From positions 558,001 to 622,000 of the forward strand of contig NZ_JASSYX010000002.1 in NCBI RefSeq assembly GCF_030244015.1: DNA of 64,000 nt. The letters are read 5' to 3'. Origin of the DNA: Pedobacter ginsengisoli (GTDB lineage: Bacteria > Bacteroidota > Bacteroidia > Sphingobacteriales > Sphingobacteriaceae). Below, one piece after another: positions 9,335-18,136 of this stretch; positions within the stretch are counted from its first letter, which is position 1, and the number at the start of each line of letters is the position of its first letter. The notes under the pieces are model-generated. The model did not search any database. It was not told the DNA's origin and saw only the letters and a list, made by a program, of their open reading frames with translations. A program made the position numbers and the translations under genes.

Positions 9335-10126
9335 TTATGCGTTTAATGGTTTGTTTGAATTCGCTGCTGTTGTTCCTGTCGCTGCAACCGGTGCTTCTGC
9401 ATTCAGGATCTCTGCAATATGGATCACCTTGACCTTGCTTTTTTGCCGGCGCAGTATGCCTTCCATGTGCATCAGGCAGGACATGTCTGCGGCAGTGATG
9501 TATTCTGCTCCGTTCAGCAGGTGGTCGGCCACTCTGTCTTTACCCATTTTCACAGAAACTGCTTCTTCGGCCACGCAGAAGGTTCCTCCAAAACCACAGC
9601 ATTCATCCGGACGGTTGAGTTTTACCAGTTCCAGGCCTTCAACCATATTGAGCAGCTGCATCGGTTTGGAGTAAGGTCTGTCTACCAGCTCGGTCATCTG
9701 TGCCAGCATCAGCCCCCGCTGCCCGTGGCAGCTTTGGTGCAGGCCTACTTTGTGGGGAAAACTGGCTGTCAGCTTTTCTACTTTCAATACGTCTGTTAAA
9801 AATTCGGTAAGCTCGTAGATTTTTTTGCGGATCTGGATTGCCTCCTCTTTCTTGCCCTGTGCATGCAGATGGTCTTTGATGTGCAGTACGCAGCTTCCCG
9901 AAGGGGAGACAATGTAATCGAACTCAGCAAAATTATCGGTAAACAGGTCGTTGCAGCCCTGGGTAAGGTGTTCAAAGCCCGAATTGGCCATTGGCTGGCC
10001 GCAACAAGTCTGCTTTGGAGGATAAACAACATTTACGCCGAGTTTTTTAAGCAGGGTTAATGTTGCAATAGCTGCATTGGGATAAAACTGGTCAATATAA
10101 CAAGGTATAAACAGGCCTACAGTCAT
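9335..10126 (-). CDS. lutA: LutA-type (Fe-S)-binding oxidoreductase subunit
   Basis: 263 residues. It contains the two cysteine-rich (CCG) domains of the LutA/GlpC/HdrB family: CCGQPMANSGF in the first half and ECCGFGGTFCV in the second, with HQSCHGQRG between them. These ligate Fe-S clusters. It is the first gene of the leftward lutABC operon. The C-terminal 20 residues are alanine- and threonine-rich and probably disordered. The upstream region carries three direct repeats with an 11-bp period and a long hairpin (10246-10313), a plausible control site. Confidence 0.9.
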   Translation of the reverse strand: MTVGLFIPCYIDQFYPNAAIATLTLLKKLGVNVVYPPKQTCCGQPMANSGFEHLTQGCNDLFTDNFAEFDYIVSPSGSCVLHIKDHLHAQGKKEEAIQIRKKIYELTEFLTDVLKVEKLTASFPHKVGLHQSCHGQRGLMLAQMTELVDRPYSKPMQLLNMVEGLELVKLNRPDECCGFGGTFCVAEEAVSVKMGKDRVADHLLNGAEYITAADMSCLMHMEGILRRQKSKVKVIHIAEILNAEAPVAATGTTAANSNKPLNA

Positions 10127-10245
10127 GGTATTTTTGGTGTGAAGAGGGTAAAAATAGTTTTTAAAGTATATTGAAATTCTACGTTTTTGGCTAAAAAGTA
10201 AATGATTTGAACATACGGGACTGACAGGGAATGCGGGTAAAGCTA

Positions 10246-10313
10246 TTCACACTTTCTTCACACCTCGTTCACACCAAAGCCACAAAAGGGTACCTTTTTG
10301 TGAAGAAAGTGTG
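10246..10313. promoter_or_regulatory. 11-bp-period TTCACAC repeats and 15-bp inverted repeat
   Basis: TTCACAC occurs at 10246, 10257 and 10268, exactly 11 bp apart, which places the copies on one face of the helix. The arm 10248-10262 (CACACTTTCTTCACA) is perfectly complementary to 10299-10313, enclosing AAAGGGTACCTTT. It sits about 120 bp upstream of lutA and 230 bp upstream of the LacI gene. It could be an operator array or an RNA hairpin; no T run follows, so a simple terminator is less likely. Confidence 0.55.
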
Positions 10314-10436
10314 AGCCAGGTGTGTTTTATGTGAGGACTAGCCCTCAACCGTACCATATCTGTTGCTGAGCTGATCTGAAACCATACGGGAATTAAAGAA
10401 AGGATAATCTACTATAAATAAGTGACATTCAAATAC

Positions 10437-10450
10437 TGAAAACGTTTTCA
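10437..10450. promoter_or_regulatory. LacI-type operator, perfect palindrome
   Basis: TGAAAACGTTTTCA is a perfect 14-bp palindrome with the central CG typical of LacI/GalR operators. It is 94 bp upstream of the LacI-family gene, so autoregulation of the whole regulator-GH88-kdu operon is likely. A related site lies at 4469-4482 before uxuA. Confidence 0.65.
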
Positions 10451-10543
10451 TAAAATTAAAAATTATGATTAGCTTGCGGTTCAATTTGTGTTTTGTGAAG
10501 GGTTGCCAGCCCGCAGACTGAATTGGCCAGAACAATAAGTAAA

Positions 10544-11578
10544 ATGACCAGAAAAAAAAGAGCTCAGGAAAATACGATTCTTGATATTGCAGGCGCATTA
10601 AATTTGTCTGCGGCTACTGTTTCAAGGGCGCTAAACGGTCAGATCCATGTCAAAGAGAACACGAGGAACGATGTGCTTAAAATGGCTGAAAAACTTGGTT
10701 ACAGGCGCAATCAGATGGCTTCCGGACTGCGCAGCAATAAAACTTATACAATAGGGCTTATTGTACCGCGTATTTCTATGTTTTTTCACGCAGAAGTGAT
10801 TACGACAATTCAGAACAACCTGCACAAGCATGGCTATAACCTGATGATCTGCCAGTCCAATGACGACATCAGCATGGAGAAGGAACTGACAGAAATTCTT
10901 TTTTCATCAAGGGCGGACGCACTTATTGTGGCCTGTACGTTGTTTACTGTCGATTTTAGTCACTTTCATAAGTTTACGGAGTGCGATATTCCTGTGCTTT
11001 TTTATGACCGTGTGCCTCTGGACCTTCCCGGTGCAATGGTCATCAGGGGAGACGATAAAAGAGGTGGGTATCTTGCGGCATCGCATCTGATAGAGACCGA
11101 CTGCAGACGTATTGCGCACATTTCAGGACCGCTGAGCTGCAATCTTTACCAGGACAGGTCTGCCGGATTTTACAGCGCTATGGAGCAGCATGGATTGCCT
11201 GTCAATGAAAACTGGATCTTTCACCAGGAATTGACTATGGACAATGCACGTGATGCGATGAGAAAGCTTTTTGAGGGAAAGGAGGTTCCTGACGGACTCT
11301 GTACTGATAATGATGCGAGCGCTATTGCTGCACTGGAATATGCACGTGAAACAGGTATTGACGTACCTAAAGACCTGAAGATCATTGGTTATTCAAATGA
11401 TCCGCGGACTGCTATCATTTCACCGGCGATCACCACTATTGAGCAGTTTCCACATCAGGTGGGCAGGAAGATAGTTGATGTGCTGATGGAACTGTTAAAG
11501 AACGGAAAAAACATAGATGAGCTTAATGATGCTCCCGTCATCATCCCAATAGAACTGATCAGGAGGATGTCTACTTAA
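10544..11578 (+). CDS. LacI-family transcriptional regulator
   Basis: 344 residues from the ATG at 10544; a TTG at 10523 would add seven residues. The N-terminal helix-turn-helix (TILDIAGALNLSAATVSRAL) and hinge helix (NQMASGLRSNKTYTIGLIVP) are followed by a periplasmic-binding-protein-like sensor domain. It heads an apparent operon: the GH88 gene starts 27 bases after its stop and kduI, DUF4861 and kduD follow. The effector is therefore probably a uronate intermediate such as 2-keto-3-deoxygluconate or an unsaturated uronate (inference). Palindromes at 10437 and 4469 are its likely targets. Confidence 0.9.
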   Translation: MTRKKRAQENTILDIAGALNLSAATVSRALNGQIHVKENTRNDVLKMAEKLGYRRNQMASGLRSNKTYTIGLIVPRISMFFHAEVITTIQNNLHKHGYNLMICQSNDDISMEKELTEILFSSRADALIVACTLFTVDFSHFHKFTECDIPVLFYDRVPLDLPGAMVIRGDDKRGGYLAASHLIETDCRRIAHISGPLSCNLYQDRSAGFYSAMEQHGLPVNENWIFHQELTMDNARDAMRKLFEGKEVPDGLCTDNDASAIAALEYARETGIDVPKDLKIIGYSNDPRTAIISPAITTIEQFPHQVGRKIVDVLMELLKNGKNIDELNDAPVIIPIELIRRMST

Positions 11579-11605
11579 ACCGATACACATTAACCAAATA
11601 TCAAT

Positions 11606-12796
11606 ATGCGAAGACTATTATTTATTTTTTCATTGCTTTTGTTGCATCAGGGAGTGGCCGATGCTCAAACTAAGGATCTGCCAATGGCAAAGCTGATCGA
11701 TGAGCAGTTCAAATTTGCAGGCCAGCAGTATAAAGTGCTTGCCGGAAATGTACCGACAGATCAAATGCCTAAGACATTTTACCCGCAGACGGGAAAATCA
11801 GAAAACAGCAATACGGGTTGGTGGTGCAGTGGATTTTTCCCGGGGTCATTGTTGTATATCTATGAGTATACCAAAGATGCGGATGCTTTGAAGGAAGCTA
11901 AGGCGAGACTGGCCATACTGGAAAAAGAGAAACTGAATAAGGGGACTCATGACCTGGGTTTTATGATGTACTGCAGTTTTGGTAATGCTTACCGGTTATT
12001 TAAAGATCCGGCTTACAAGGCCATTATTGATGAGTCTGCGGCGTCTTTGTCGACCAGGTACCACCCGGGTGCAAAAGTGATCCAGTCATGGAATTCCAGC
12101 AAGGCCTGGGCGGGTCCGGTGATCATTGACAACATGATGAACCTGGAGTTGCTGGGCTGGGTGACAGATCAGGGCGGGGATAAAAAGTACAAGGAAATCG
12201 CGGTAAACCATGCGAATTCGACGATAAAGAACCATTTCAGGTCTGATTTTAGTTCTTATCATGTGCTGGATTATGACATGAAGACGGGGGATGTATTGCA
12301 GAAGAAAACGGCTCAGGGTGCTGCTGATTCTTCTGCCTGGGCAAGGGGACAGGCCTGGGGACTGTATGGTTTTACAGTGATGTACCGCATGACAAAGGAC
12401 AAGCAATACCTGGAACAGGCAAAAAAGATTGCTGCTTTTATGCTCAATGACAAGAATATGCCTGCTGATCTGATCCCTTACTGGGATTATGACGCTCCCG
12501 GGATTCCTGATACTTACAGGGATGCTTCTGCGGGGGCAATTATGGCTTCGGCTTTACTGGAGCTGGCGCAGTACGCGGATAAAAAAGAGCGCAGGCGATA
12601 TCTGGATGTTGCGGAAAAGGTGATCAGGGTGCTGTCCTCGGATGCGTATCGTGCAAAGCTGGGAGAAAATGGCGGCTTTTTATTGCTGCACAGTGTAGGT
12701 TCGCTGCCCCATAAGTCGGAGGTAGATGTGCCGCTTACTTACGCCGATTATTATTTCCTGGAAGCGCTGCTCCGTTATAAGAACTGGTATTTGTAA
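11606..12796 (+). CDS. GH88 unsaturated glucuronyl hydrolase
   Basis: 396 residues with a clear signal peptide (MRRLLFIFSLLLLHQGVADAQ), so it acts in the periplasm. GH88 enzymes cleave the unsaturated uronic acid left at the non-reducing end of oligosaccharides by polysaccharide lyases. The product rearranges to 5-keto-4-deoxyuronate, the substrate of KduI encoded next. Family motifs are THDLGFM (D116) and IIDNMMNLELL (D175), which match the spacing of the two catalytic aspartates known in this family. SSAWARGQAWGLYGF also fits. The parent glycan (chondroitin or hyaluronan, heparin, or another) cannot be decided because no lyase is in the window. Confidence 0.9.
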   Translation: MRRLLFIFSLLLLHQGVADAQTKDLPMAKLIDEQFKFAGQQYKVLAGNVPTDQMPKTFYPQTGKSENSNTGWWCSGFFPGSLLYIYEYTKDADALKEAKARLAILEKEKLNKGTHDLGFMMYCSFGNAYRLFKDPAYKAIIDESAASLSTRYHPGAKVIQSWNSSKAWAGPVIIDNMMNLELLGWVTDQGGDKKYKEIAVNHANSTIKNHFRSDFSSYHVLDYDMKTGDVLQKKTAQGAADSSAWARGQAWGLYGFTVMYRMTKDKQYLEQAKKIAAFMLNDKNMPADLIPYWDYDAPGIPDTYRDASAGAIMASALLELAQYADKKERRRYLDVAEKVIRVLSSDAYRAKLGENGGFLLLHSVGSLPHKSEVDVPLTYADYYFLEALLRYKNWYL

Positions 12797-12847
12797 CATG
12801 CCGGGGCGTTGAATTAGACCGAATGAAAAGATCAATAAAATACTACG

Positions 12848-13690
12848 ATGAAAACACATTTTGAAAGCCGTTATGCGCATAGTCCGACTGAGGTGAAACA
12901 CATGGTCACCGCAGATCTCAGAAAGAATTTTTTGATCAGCGAGCTGTTTGAGGCTGATCATATTTACCTCACACTCACACACTTTGACCGCTATATCGCC
13001 GGTGGTGCGATGCCTGTCAGAGAGACTGTTCATTTGTCGAATCCTGACTACCTGAAAGCCTCTTATTTTTTAGAAAGAAGGGAACTCGGTATCATTAATG
13101 TTGGGGGCAAAGGAACGGTAACTGCTGATGGCCAGGGCTACGAGCTGGATTTTAAAGAGGCATTGTATATTGGCAGGGGTACTAAAGAAGTGGCTTTCTC
13201 TTCTTCAGATCCGGCAAATCCTGCGAAGTTTTATATCAATTCGGCTCCAGCGCACCATGCTTATCCGACGAGGAAAGTGTCTAAAGCTGAAGCTGAGGTA
13301 GTGGAGCTTGGTACTCCGGAAACGGCCAACCACAGGGTGATCAACAAGTTGTTGGTGAACAGTGTATTGCCTACCTGCCAGCTGCAAATGGGCATGACCG
13401 AACTGAAAAGCGGCAGTGTCTGGAATACCATGCCGGCGCATACGCACGACCGGAGAATGGAAGTTTACTTTTATTTTGAAGTGCCGCAGGGACAGAGTGT
13501 ATGTCATTTTATGGGTGAACCGCTGGAGACCAGGCACATCTGGATCCAGAATGAACAGGCGGTGATCTCGCCGGACTGGTCCATACATTCGGGTGCGGGT
13601 ACCAGTAATTATACTTTTATATGGGGTATGGCCGGGGAGAACCTGGATTATGGAGACATGGACCATTGTGCGATTAATGAACTGAAATAA
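12848..13690 (+). CDS. kduI: 5-keto-4-deoxyuronate isomerase KduI
   Basis: 280 residues, full length. A cupin enzyme (EC 5.3.1.17) converting 5-keto-4-deoxyuronate to 2,5-diketo-3-deoxygluconate. The metal site is intact: H198, H200 and E205 in [16 protein letters not shown], and H247 in SIHSGAG. It follows the GH88 gene by 51 bases and precedes the DUF4861 gene by one base. Confidence 0.95.
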   Translation: MKTHFESRYAHSPTEVKHMVTADLRKNFLISELFEADHIYLTLTHFDRYIAGGAMPVRETVHLSNPDYLKASYFLERRELGIINVGGKGTVTADGQGYELDFKEALYIGRGTKEVAFSSSDPANPAKFYINSAPAHHAYPTRKVSKAEAEVVELGTPETANHRVINKLLVNSVLPTCQLQMGMTELKSGSVWNTMPAHTHDRRMEVYFYFEVPQGQSVCHFMGEPLETRHIWIQNEQAVISPDWSIHSGAGTSNYTFIWGMAGENLDYGDMDHCAINELK

Positions 13691-13691
13691 T

Positions 13692-14834
13692 ATGGCTATG
13701 AAAAAGATGATGGGTGTTTTGCTGATCTGCGGATCAGGCTTGATGGTTAAGGCCCAGGCAAAACGGGATACTGCATTTATACATGCAAGTTACCAGATAG
13801 AGATAACCGAACAGCGAATTGTAGCCATCAGCTGGTCTGATATTCTATCTAAACATCCTAAGTTGGTGCCCGGCAATTTCCGTGTTCTTGAGCAAAAGAG
13901 TGGTACGGAAATTCCCTATCAGCTGCTGTACCTGGGAACAAATGAGCCTAAGAACCTTTTGGTGAAATTAACTTTTGAAGGACCTGGTGCGGATATCATG
14001 ATCGTGCAGGGTAAACCTGCAGCGTTTCCGTTGAAAACTTATGGCCGGTACGTTCCGGAGCGTAAGGACGATTTTGCCTGGGAAAATGATAAGATTGCCT
14101 TTAGGATGTATGGTAAGGCATTGGAAGGCAGCAGTGATAATGCTTTTGGTATGGATGTTTGGGCAAAGCGAACTGATCAGCTGGTGATTGACAAATGGTA
14201 TAAATCCGGTGATTATCATGTGGATCATGGCGATGGCCTGGATTATTACCATGTGGGTTTTACCCTTGGAGCCGGTGATATCGCTCCTTACGTGAACAAC
14301 GCTATTGTTTTTCCCAAAAACTACAGAAGGTGGAAGGTTTTAGACAAAGGGCCGCTTCGCTTTACTTTTCAGCTCGAATATGATGGCTGGGATGTGGCTG
14401 GAAAAACAGTCAGTATGATCAAGAAAATATCCCTGGATGCCGGGTCGCAGTTCAACAGGGTAGAAACGACCTTTGATTATGGAAATGATACTGCTTCGTT
14501 GCCCGTAGTAATCGGTATCGTCAAGAGAAAAGAACCTGGTGTGATCAACCTGAATGAAAAACGGGGCATTATGAGTTATAGTGAGCCTGAACATGGCAAA
14601 GATGGTGTAATGAATCTTGGAACAATATTGCTTTCAGCAAAGCCAGAGGGGATGCTGGTGTCTGATTCACACTTGCTGACAGTGGTAAAAGCTAAAAGCA
14701 GGCAGCCTGTGGTTTATTATACCGGGGCGGTATGGAGCAAATCAGGAACCAGAATTGACAATTGGGCTAGGTATCTCGATTTGCATTCATTGACAGATAT
14801 GCTGTTAAATAACATCTCAATAACGGTAAAGTAG
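13692..14834 (+). CDS. DUF4861 family exported protein
   Basis: 380 residues with an N-terminal signal peptide (MKKMMGVLLICGSGLMVKAQA). The rest is a beta-rich DUF4861-like domain. Family members are found in Bacteroidota loci for pectin and glycosaminoglycan use. The biochemical function of the family is not known to me. The position between kduI and kduD suggests a periplasmic role with unsaturated uronate oligosaccharides, for example binding, epimerisation or debranching (inference). GDYHVDHGDGLDYYHVGF is a notable aromatic and histidine-rich segment that could line an active site. Confidence 0.75.
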   Translation: MAMKKMMGVLLICGSGLMVKAQAKRDTAFIHASYQIEITEQRIVAISWSDILSKHPKLVPGNFRVLEQKSGTEIPYQLLYLGTNEPKNLLVKLTFEGPGADIMIVQGKPAAFPLKTYGRYVPERKDDFAWENDKIAFRMYGKALEGSSDNAFGMDVWAKRTDQLVIDKWYKSGDYHVDHGDGLDYYHVGFTLGAGDIAPYVNNAIVFPKNYRRWKVLDKGPLRFTFQLEYDGWDVAGKTVSMIKKISLDAGSQFNRVETTFDYGNDTASLPVVIGIVKRKEPGVINLNEKRGIMSYSEPEHGKDGVMNLGTILLSAKPEGMLVSDSHLLTVVKAKSRQPVVYYTGAVWSKSGTRIDNWARYLDLHSLTDMLLNNISITVK

Positions 14835-14855
14835 ATTATTTATAAAAATTTAAGG

Positions 14856-15626
14856 ATGTCAGTATTGAATCTGTTTGAGTTAAAAGGAAAAACAGCGCTG
14901 GTGACGGGCTGCAAAAGAGGTATTGGTAAAGCGATGGCCGAGGCGCTGGCTGAAGCCGGAGCGGACATCATCGGGGTGTCTGCCAGTTTGGAACTGAATG
15001 GCAGTGAAGTGTCCCGGTCGGTTGAGGGCCTGGGTAGAAAATTTTATGCGTATCAGTGTGATTTTAGCAGCAGAGATTCTCTGAGAGGTTTTTGTGAGCA
15101 GGTTAAACAAGATCACCCAATGATCGACATCCTGGTCAATAACGCAGGAACGATTTTAAGAAAACCGATTGCCGAGCATCCGGATGAGTTCTGGGATGAG
15201 GTGATCGCGGTCAATCAATCTGCTCCTTTTATCCTGACCAGGGAGATTGGACGGGATATGGTTTCCCGCGGCAGCGGAAAGATCATCTTTACGGCATCGC
15301 TGCTTACATTTCAGGGTGGGATTACTGTGCCTGGCTATGCAGCGAGCAAGGGTGCCATTGGTCAGCTGACCAAGGCCTTTGCCAATGAATGGGCTTCAAA
15401 AGGGGTGAATGTAAACGCCATCGCCCCCGGATACATTTCGACGGATAATACGGCTGCGCTGAGGGCTGATGAAGGCCGGAGCCGCGCTATCATGGAAAGG
15501 ATCCCGGCAGGCCGCTGGGGTGAGCCTGCGGACTTTAAAGGACCAGTAGTCTTTCTGGCGTCTGCGGCATCAGCTTATATGCACGGTACAGTGATGACTG
15601 TGGATGGGGGCTGGATGGGCAGGTAA
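14856..15626 (+). CDS. kduD: 2-keto-3-deoxygluconate 5-dehydrogenase KduD
   Basis: 256-residue short-chain dehydrogenase. The NAD-binding motif TGCKRGIG is at residues 17-24, NNAG at 95-98, and the catalytic S148, Y161 and K165 are in place. KduD reduces 2,5-diketo-3-deoxygluconate to 2-keto-3-deoxygluconate in the cytosol (EC 1.1.1.127), the step after KduI. Last gene of the operon; the convergent AraC gene ends four bases away. Confidence 0.93.
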   Translation: MSVLNLFELKGKTALVTGCKRGIGKAMAEALAEAGADIIGVSASLELNGSEVSRSVEGLGRKFYAYQCDFSSRDSLRGFCEQVKQDHPMIDILVNNAGTILRKPIAEHPDEFWDEVIAVNQSAPFILTREIGRDMVSRGSGKIIFTASLLTFQGGITVPGYAASKGAIGQLTKAFANEWASKGVNVNAIAPGYISTDNTAALRADEGRSRAIMERIPAGRWGEPADFKGPVVFLASAASAYMHGTVMTVDGGWMGR

Positions 15627-15629
15627 TCC

Positions 15630-16499
15630 TTATTTTTGCAGATAGGATTTCTGATAGGTCAGGGGGCTTTTCCCTGTGATCATTTTGAAATGCTTGTGAA
15701 AGCTGGCGAAATTGTGAAAGCCGCTTTCATAGCAGATCTGTTTGACATTCATGCTGTCTTCAATCAATAGCTTGCAGGCATGGCCTACCCTGATTTCGCT
15801 GATGAACTGGGTATAGGTCTTGCGGGTCCTCGATTTAAAGTAACGGCAGAACGAATTTGGACTGATATTGGCAACTGAAGCCATTTCTTCCATTTGTATC
15901 TTGCGCTTAAAATTGGCAAGGGAATAATTGTAAATGGCATTGATCCGGTCATTTTCCGTTTCTTCGAAGTTGTGACGGAAGCCCATGGAAGATAAGAGAT
16001 TGGTCTGTGCATTGACCTCGATGGCCAATAAAGCTTCCATCAGCAGGATGATTCTTTTGGTGCCTTCTGCATCCAGTATGGATTCGATCAGTTCACCAAT
16101 GTGTTTTTTGCTTTTATCCTGTACCACAACACCCCGCTGTGCTTTTTCGAGGATCAGTTTTAGCGATTTGTTTTCCGGCAGGTTGAGAAATGTGCTGCCC
16201 CAGAAGTGCTCGCCAAAATGCACCACTACGACATCGGCATGGTTTTTTTGCTCGTCGCTGAAATAGACCTCGTCAAATTTCCAGTAATGTGGTAAATGGG
16301 CCCCGACAAGGATCACGTCACCGGAGCGAAACCTTTTGATGCTGTCGCCGATGAACTGGGTGCCATTGCCTTTTTTGAAATAAATGAGCTCGACCTCTGA
16401 ATGGTAATGCCAGCGGTTGTTGATATAAGGAAGATTGTCCCTTCTTACATTAAAGGAATTGATGGGATGGTTTGAAACTTTGAGCAGTTGCGGTTTCAT
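15630..16499 (-). CDS. AraC-family transcriptional regulator (cupin sensor)
   Basis: 289 residues. An N-terminal cupin-like sensor (NRWHYHSEVELIYFKKGNGTQFIGD) is followed by a C-terminal double helix-turn-helix (MEEMASVANISPNSFCRYFKSRT; IEDSMNVKQICYESGFHNFASFHKHFK). It sits next to, and convergent with, the uronate operon and may respond to a sugar. Its promoter region contains a 10-bp inverted repeat at 16528-16550. Confidence 0.88.
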   Translation of the reverse strand: MKPQLLKVSNHPINSFNVRRDNLPYINNRWHYHSEVELIYFKKGNGTQFIGDSIKRFRSGDVILVGAHLPHYWKFDEVYFSDEQKNHADVVVVHFGEHFWGSTFLNLPENKSLKLILEKAQRGVVVQDKSKKHIGELIESILDAEGTKRIILLMEALLAIEVNAQTNLLSSMGFRHNFEETENDRINAIYNYSLANFKRKIQMEEMASVANISPNSFCRYFKSRTRKTYTQFISEIRVGHACKLLIEDSMNVKQICYESGFHNFASFHKHFKMITGKSPLTYQKSYLQK

Positions 16500-16527
16500 A
16501 CATTTGGTTTATTGTGTGTGGTGTTAA

Positions 16528-16550
16528 AATTATAAAAATCTTTTATAATT
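16528..16550. promoter_or_regulatory. Inverted repeat before the AraC gene
   Basis: AATTATAAAA and TTTTATAATT are perfect 10-bp arms separated by three bases, about 30 bp upstream of the leftward AraC start and in the divergent region shared with the receiver gene. It is a candidate operator, though AT-rich palindromes also arise by chance in such regions. Confidence 0.4.
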
Positions 16551-16676
16551 ACATATTTATTTAATGGATTGATCAATTGTCGCCAATATTACTGAATCTT
16601 TAAAAAAAAATAAAACCAGGGTTGCTTTCGTTTGTTATCATAGGCCATTACCAAGAAGCATGGCCGACTTACCGCA

Positions 16677-17096
16677 ATGAAAGAACTTAAACCGAAGGGT
16701 ATCCTTATAATTGAGAATGATGAAAGCGTGCTGGAATTGTTGCAGGAGATATTCAAAAATGAAGGTTATGAAACTCATTGTTATCGGCAGGCTGATGACA
16801 TATTTAAGCTGGTAGATGATTTTAAGCCGGACCTGGTATTGCTGGATTATATATTGCCAGGCATAAATGGCGGTGAACTTTGCGCGCAGCTGAAGAAAGA
16901 TCCGGAGACCAGGCACATTCCTGTGGTCATTTGCTCTGCATATCCGCAGGTCATGTTGTCGCTGGGCAGTTACGGTTGCAATGCTTTTATCGCCAAGCCT
17001 TTTGAGCTGACTGACATGGTAGCACAAATTGAGGATTGCATAAAAAATCCGGATCAGGTGTTTTCAGGCAGGTATCAGCGTTCTGCAAGGGTATAG
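16677..17096 (+). CDS. Single-domain response regulator (receiver)
   Basis: 139 residues, CheY-like receiver only, with no output domain. The acidic pocket is IIENDES (E13, D15), the phosphoacceptor is D57 in LVLLDYILPG, and the conserved lysine is K107 in FIAKPFEL. No kinase gene is adjacent, so it probably takes phosphate from a hybrid kinase elsewhere. It converges with the small gene at 17098, with one base between the stops. Confidence 0.88.
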   Translation: MKELKPKGILIIENDESVLELLQEIFKNEGYETHCYRQADDIFKLVDDFKPDLVLLDYILPGINGGELCAQLKKDPETRHIPVVICSAYPQVMLSLGSYGCNAFIAKPFELTDMVAQIEDCIKNPDQVFSGRYQRSARV

Positions 17097-17097
17097 C

Positions 17098-17331
17098 TTA
17101 TATTTCTTTCTCAATCGCTGCCCCGAGCTGCGCTACTGTTTCCGGCTTTAAGTCGCCCCAGATCAGTTCCCACTTTTCATCTTTGCGGAGCTGGATCTTC
17201 TGGCCCGCAATATTAAGTTCATAATAGGGTGCCCCGTCGGTGGTTTCTTTATAATTAACTTCTACAGGTGCTTCTTTCCTGCCTTCAATGCCGACGTTTA
17301 TTGTGAAATTTTTGCTTTCTAATGCTTTCAT
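17098..17331 (-). CDS. Small conserved-type protein of unknown function
   Basis: 77 residues from the ATG at 17331 (MKALESKNFTINVG). An upstream start would add a short hydrophobic stretch and is less likely. It is soluble and rich in charged residues, with no recognised domain. The pattern of alternating strands and GQKIQLRKDEKWELIWGD suggests a small beta-rich protein. Convergent with the receiver gene. Confidence 0.55.
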   Translation of the reverse strand: MKALESKNFTINVGIEGRKEAPVEVNYKETTDGAPYYELNIAGQKIQLRKDEKWELIWGDLKPETVAQLGAAIEKEI

Positions 17332-17450
17332 AAGAATGGTTATTACTGCTATTAGAACAATAGTTGCGGGCAAAGGTTTCGATGGGAATAATTTTATAAT
17401 TGACCCGATAAAAAAGTATGTTTAAACTTTCATTTATTGAAAAAGATATT

Positions 17451-17531
17451 TACATTTGAGCTTACCCTTTCAAAAGGGTATGTTTTTCATAGGTAGATGT
17501 AGGGTCGAATATTAATATTCGGCCCTTTTTT
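17451..17531 (+). ncRNA. Candidate small RNA or ubiX leader with terminator
   Basis: A consensus Bacteroidota -7 box, TACATTTG, is at 17451-17458. About 45 bases downstream begins a strong intrinsic terminator at 17502-17531: arms GGGTCGAATATT and AATATTCGGCCC followed by TTTTTT. A second hairpin, ACCCTTTCAAAAGGGT, lies between them. No open reading frame fits. The simplest reading is an RNA of about 70 nt, since a separate promoter for ubiX follows at 17547. Confidence 0.45.
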
Positions 17532-17546
17532 GTGGACCTGGTTCTG

Positions 17547-17554
17547 TATCTTTG
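17547..17554 (+). promoter_or_regulatory. Bacteroidota -7 box for ubiX
   Basis: TATCTTTG fits TAnnTTTG exactly and ends 10 bases before the ubiX ATG at 17565, implying a very short 5' leader. Confidence 0.55.
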
Positions 17555-17564
17555 CTGCGTTTAT

Positions 17565-18128
17565 ATGAAGAAGAAGAAAGTCATTGTTGCCATTACCGGA
17601 GCCAGCGGATCAATATATGCGAAGCTATTGCTGGACAATTTATTGGTACTTTCAGATCAGGTGGATAAAGTGGGTGTTGTCATGTCTGACAATGCCAAAG
17701 AGGTGTGGCGCTTTGAGCTTGGTAATGAGGCTTACGATAATTATCCGTTTACATTTTATCATAAAATGGATTTTAATGCTCCCTTTGCTTCAGGCTCCGC
17801 GAGATTTGACACAATGATTATCATTCCCTGTTCTATGGGAACACTGGGCAGGATCGCACATGGCATCTCCAATGACCTGATTTCAAGAGCGGCTGATGTA
17901 ATGCTTAAGGAACGTAGAAAACTGATCGCTGTAGTACGTGATACACCTTTCAGCCTGATCCACATCAATAATATGAAAGCTGTTACGGAGGCAGGCGGCA
18001 TCATTTGCCCGGCCAGTCCTTCCTTTTATTCCTTGCCAAAAAGTATAGCCGATGCAGCACAAACGGTGGTAAGCAGGGCGATAGACCTTGCCGGATTTGA
18101 GCAGGACAGCTATCGCTGGAATGAATAG
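17565..18128 (+). CDS. ubiX: Flavin prenyltransferase UbiX
   Basis: 187 residues from the ATG at 17565 (MKKKKVIVAITGASGS). The GTG at 17532 overlaps the terminator T-run and promoter and is rejected. UbiX attaches a dimethylallyl group to FMN to make prenyl-FMN, the cofactor of UbiD-type decarboxylases (EC 2.5.1.129). Motifs: GASGSIYA for FMN binding, PCSMGTLGRIAHG, and RKLIAVVRDTPF. No ubiD is adjacent. Confidence 0.92.
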   Translation: MKKKKVIVAITGASGSIYAKLLLDNLLVLSDQVDKVGVVMSDNAKEVWRFELGNEAYDNYPFTFYHKMDFNAPFASGSARFDTMIIIPCSMGTLGRIAHGISNDLISRAADVMLKERRKLIAVVRDTPFSLIHINNMKAVTEAGGIICPASPSFYSLPKSIADAAQTVVSRAIDLAGFEQDSYRWNE

Positions 18129-18136
18129 TTTTTTCT

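Noticed and set aside
17532..17564. GTG start for UbiX 33 bases upstream
   Set aside because: It overlaps the terminator T tract and the -7 box; the family N-terminus begins at the ATG 17565.
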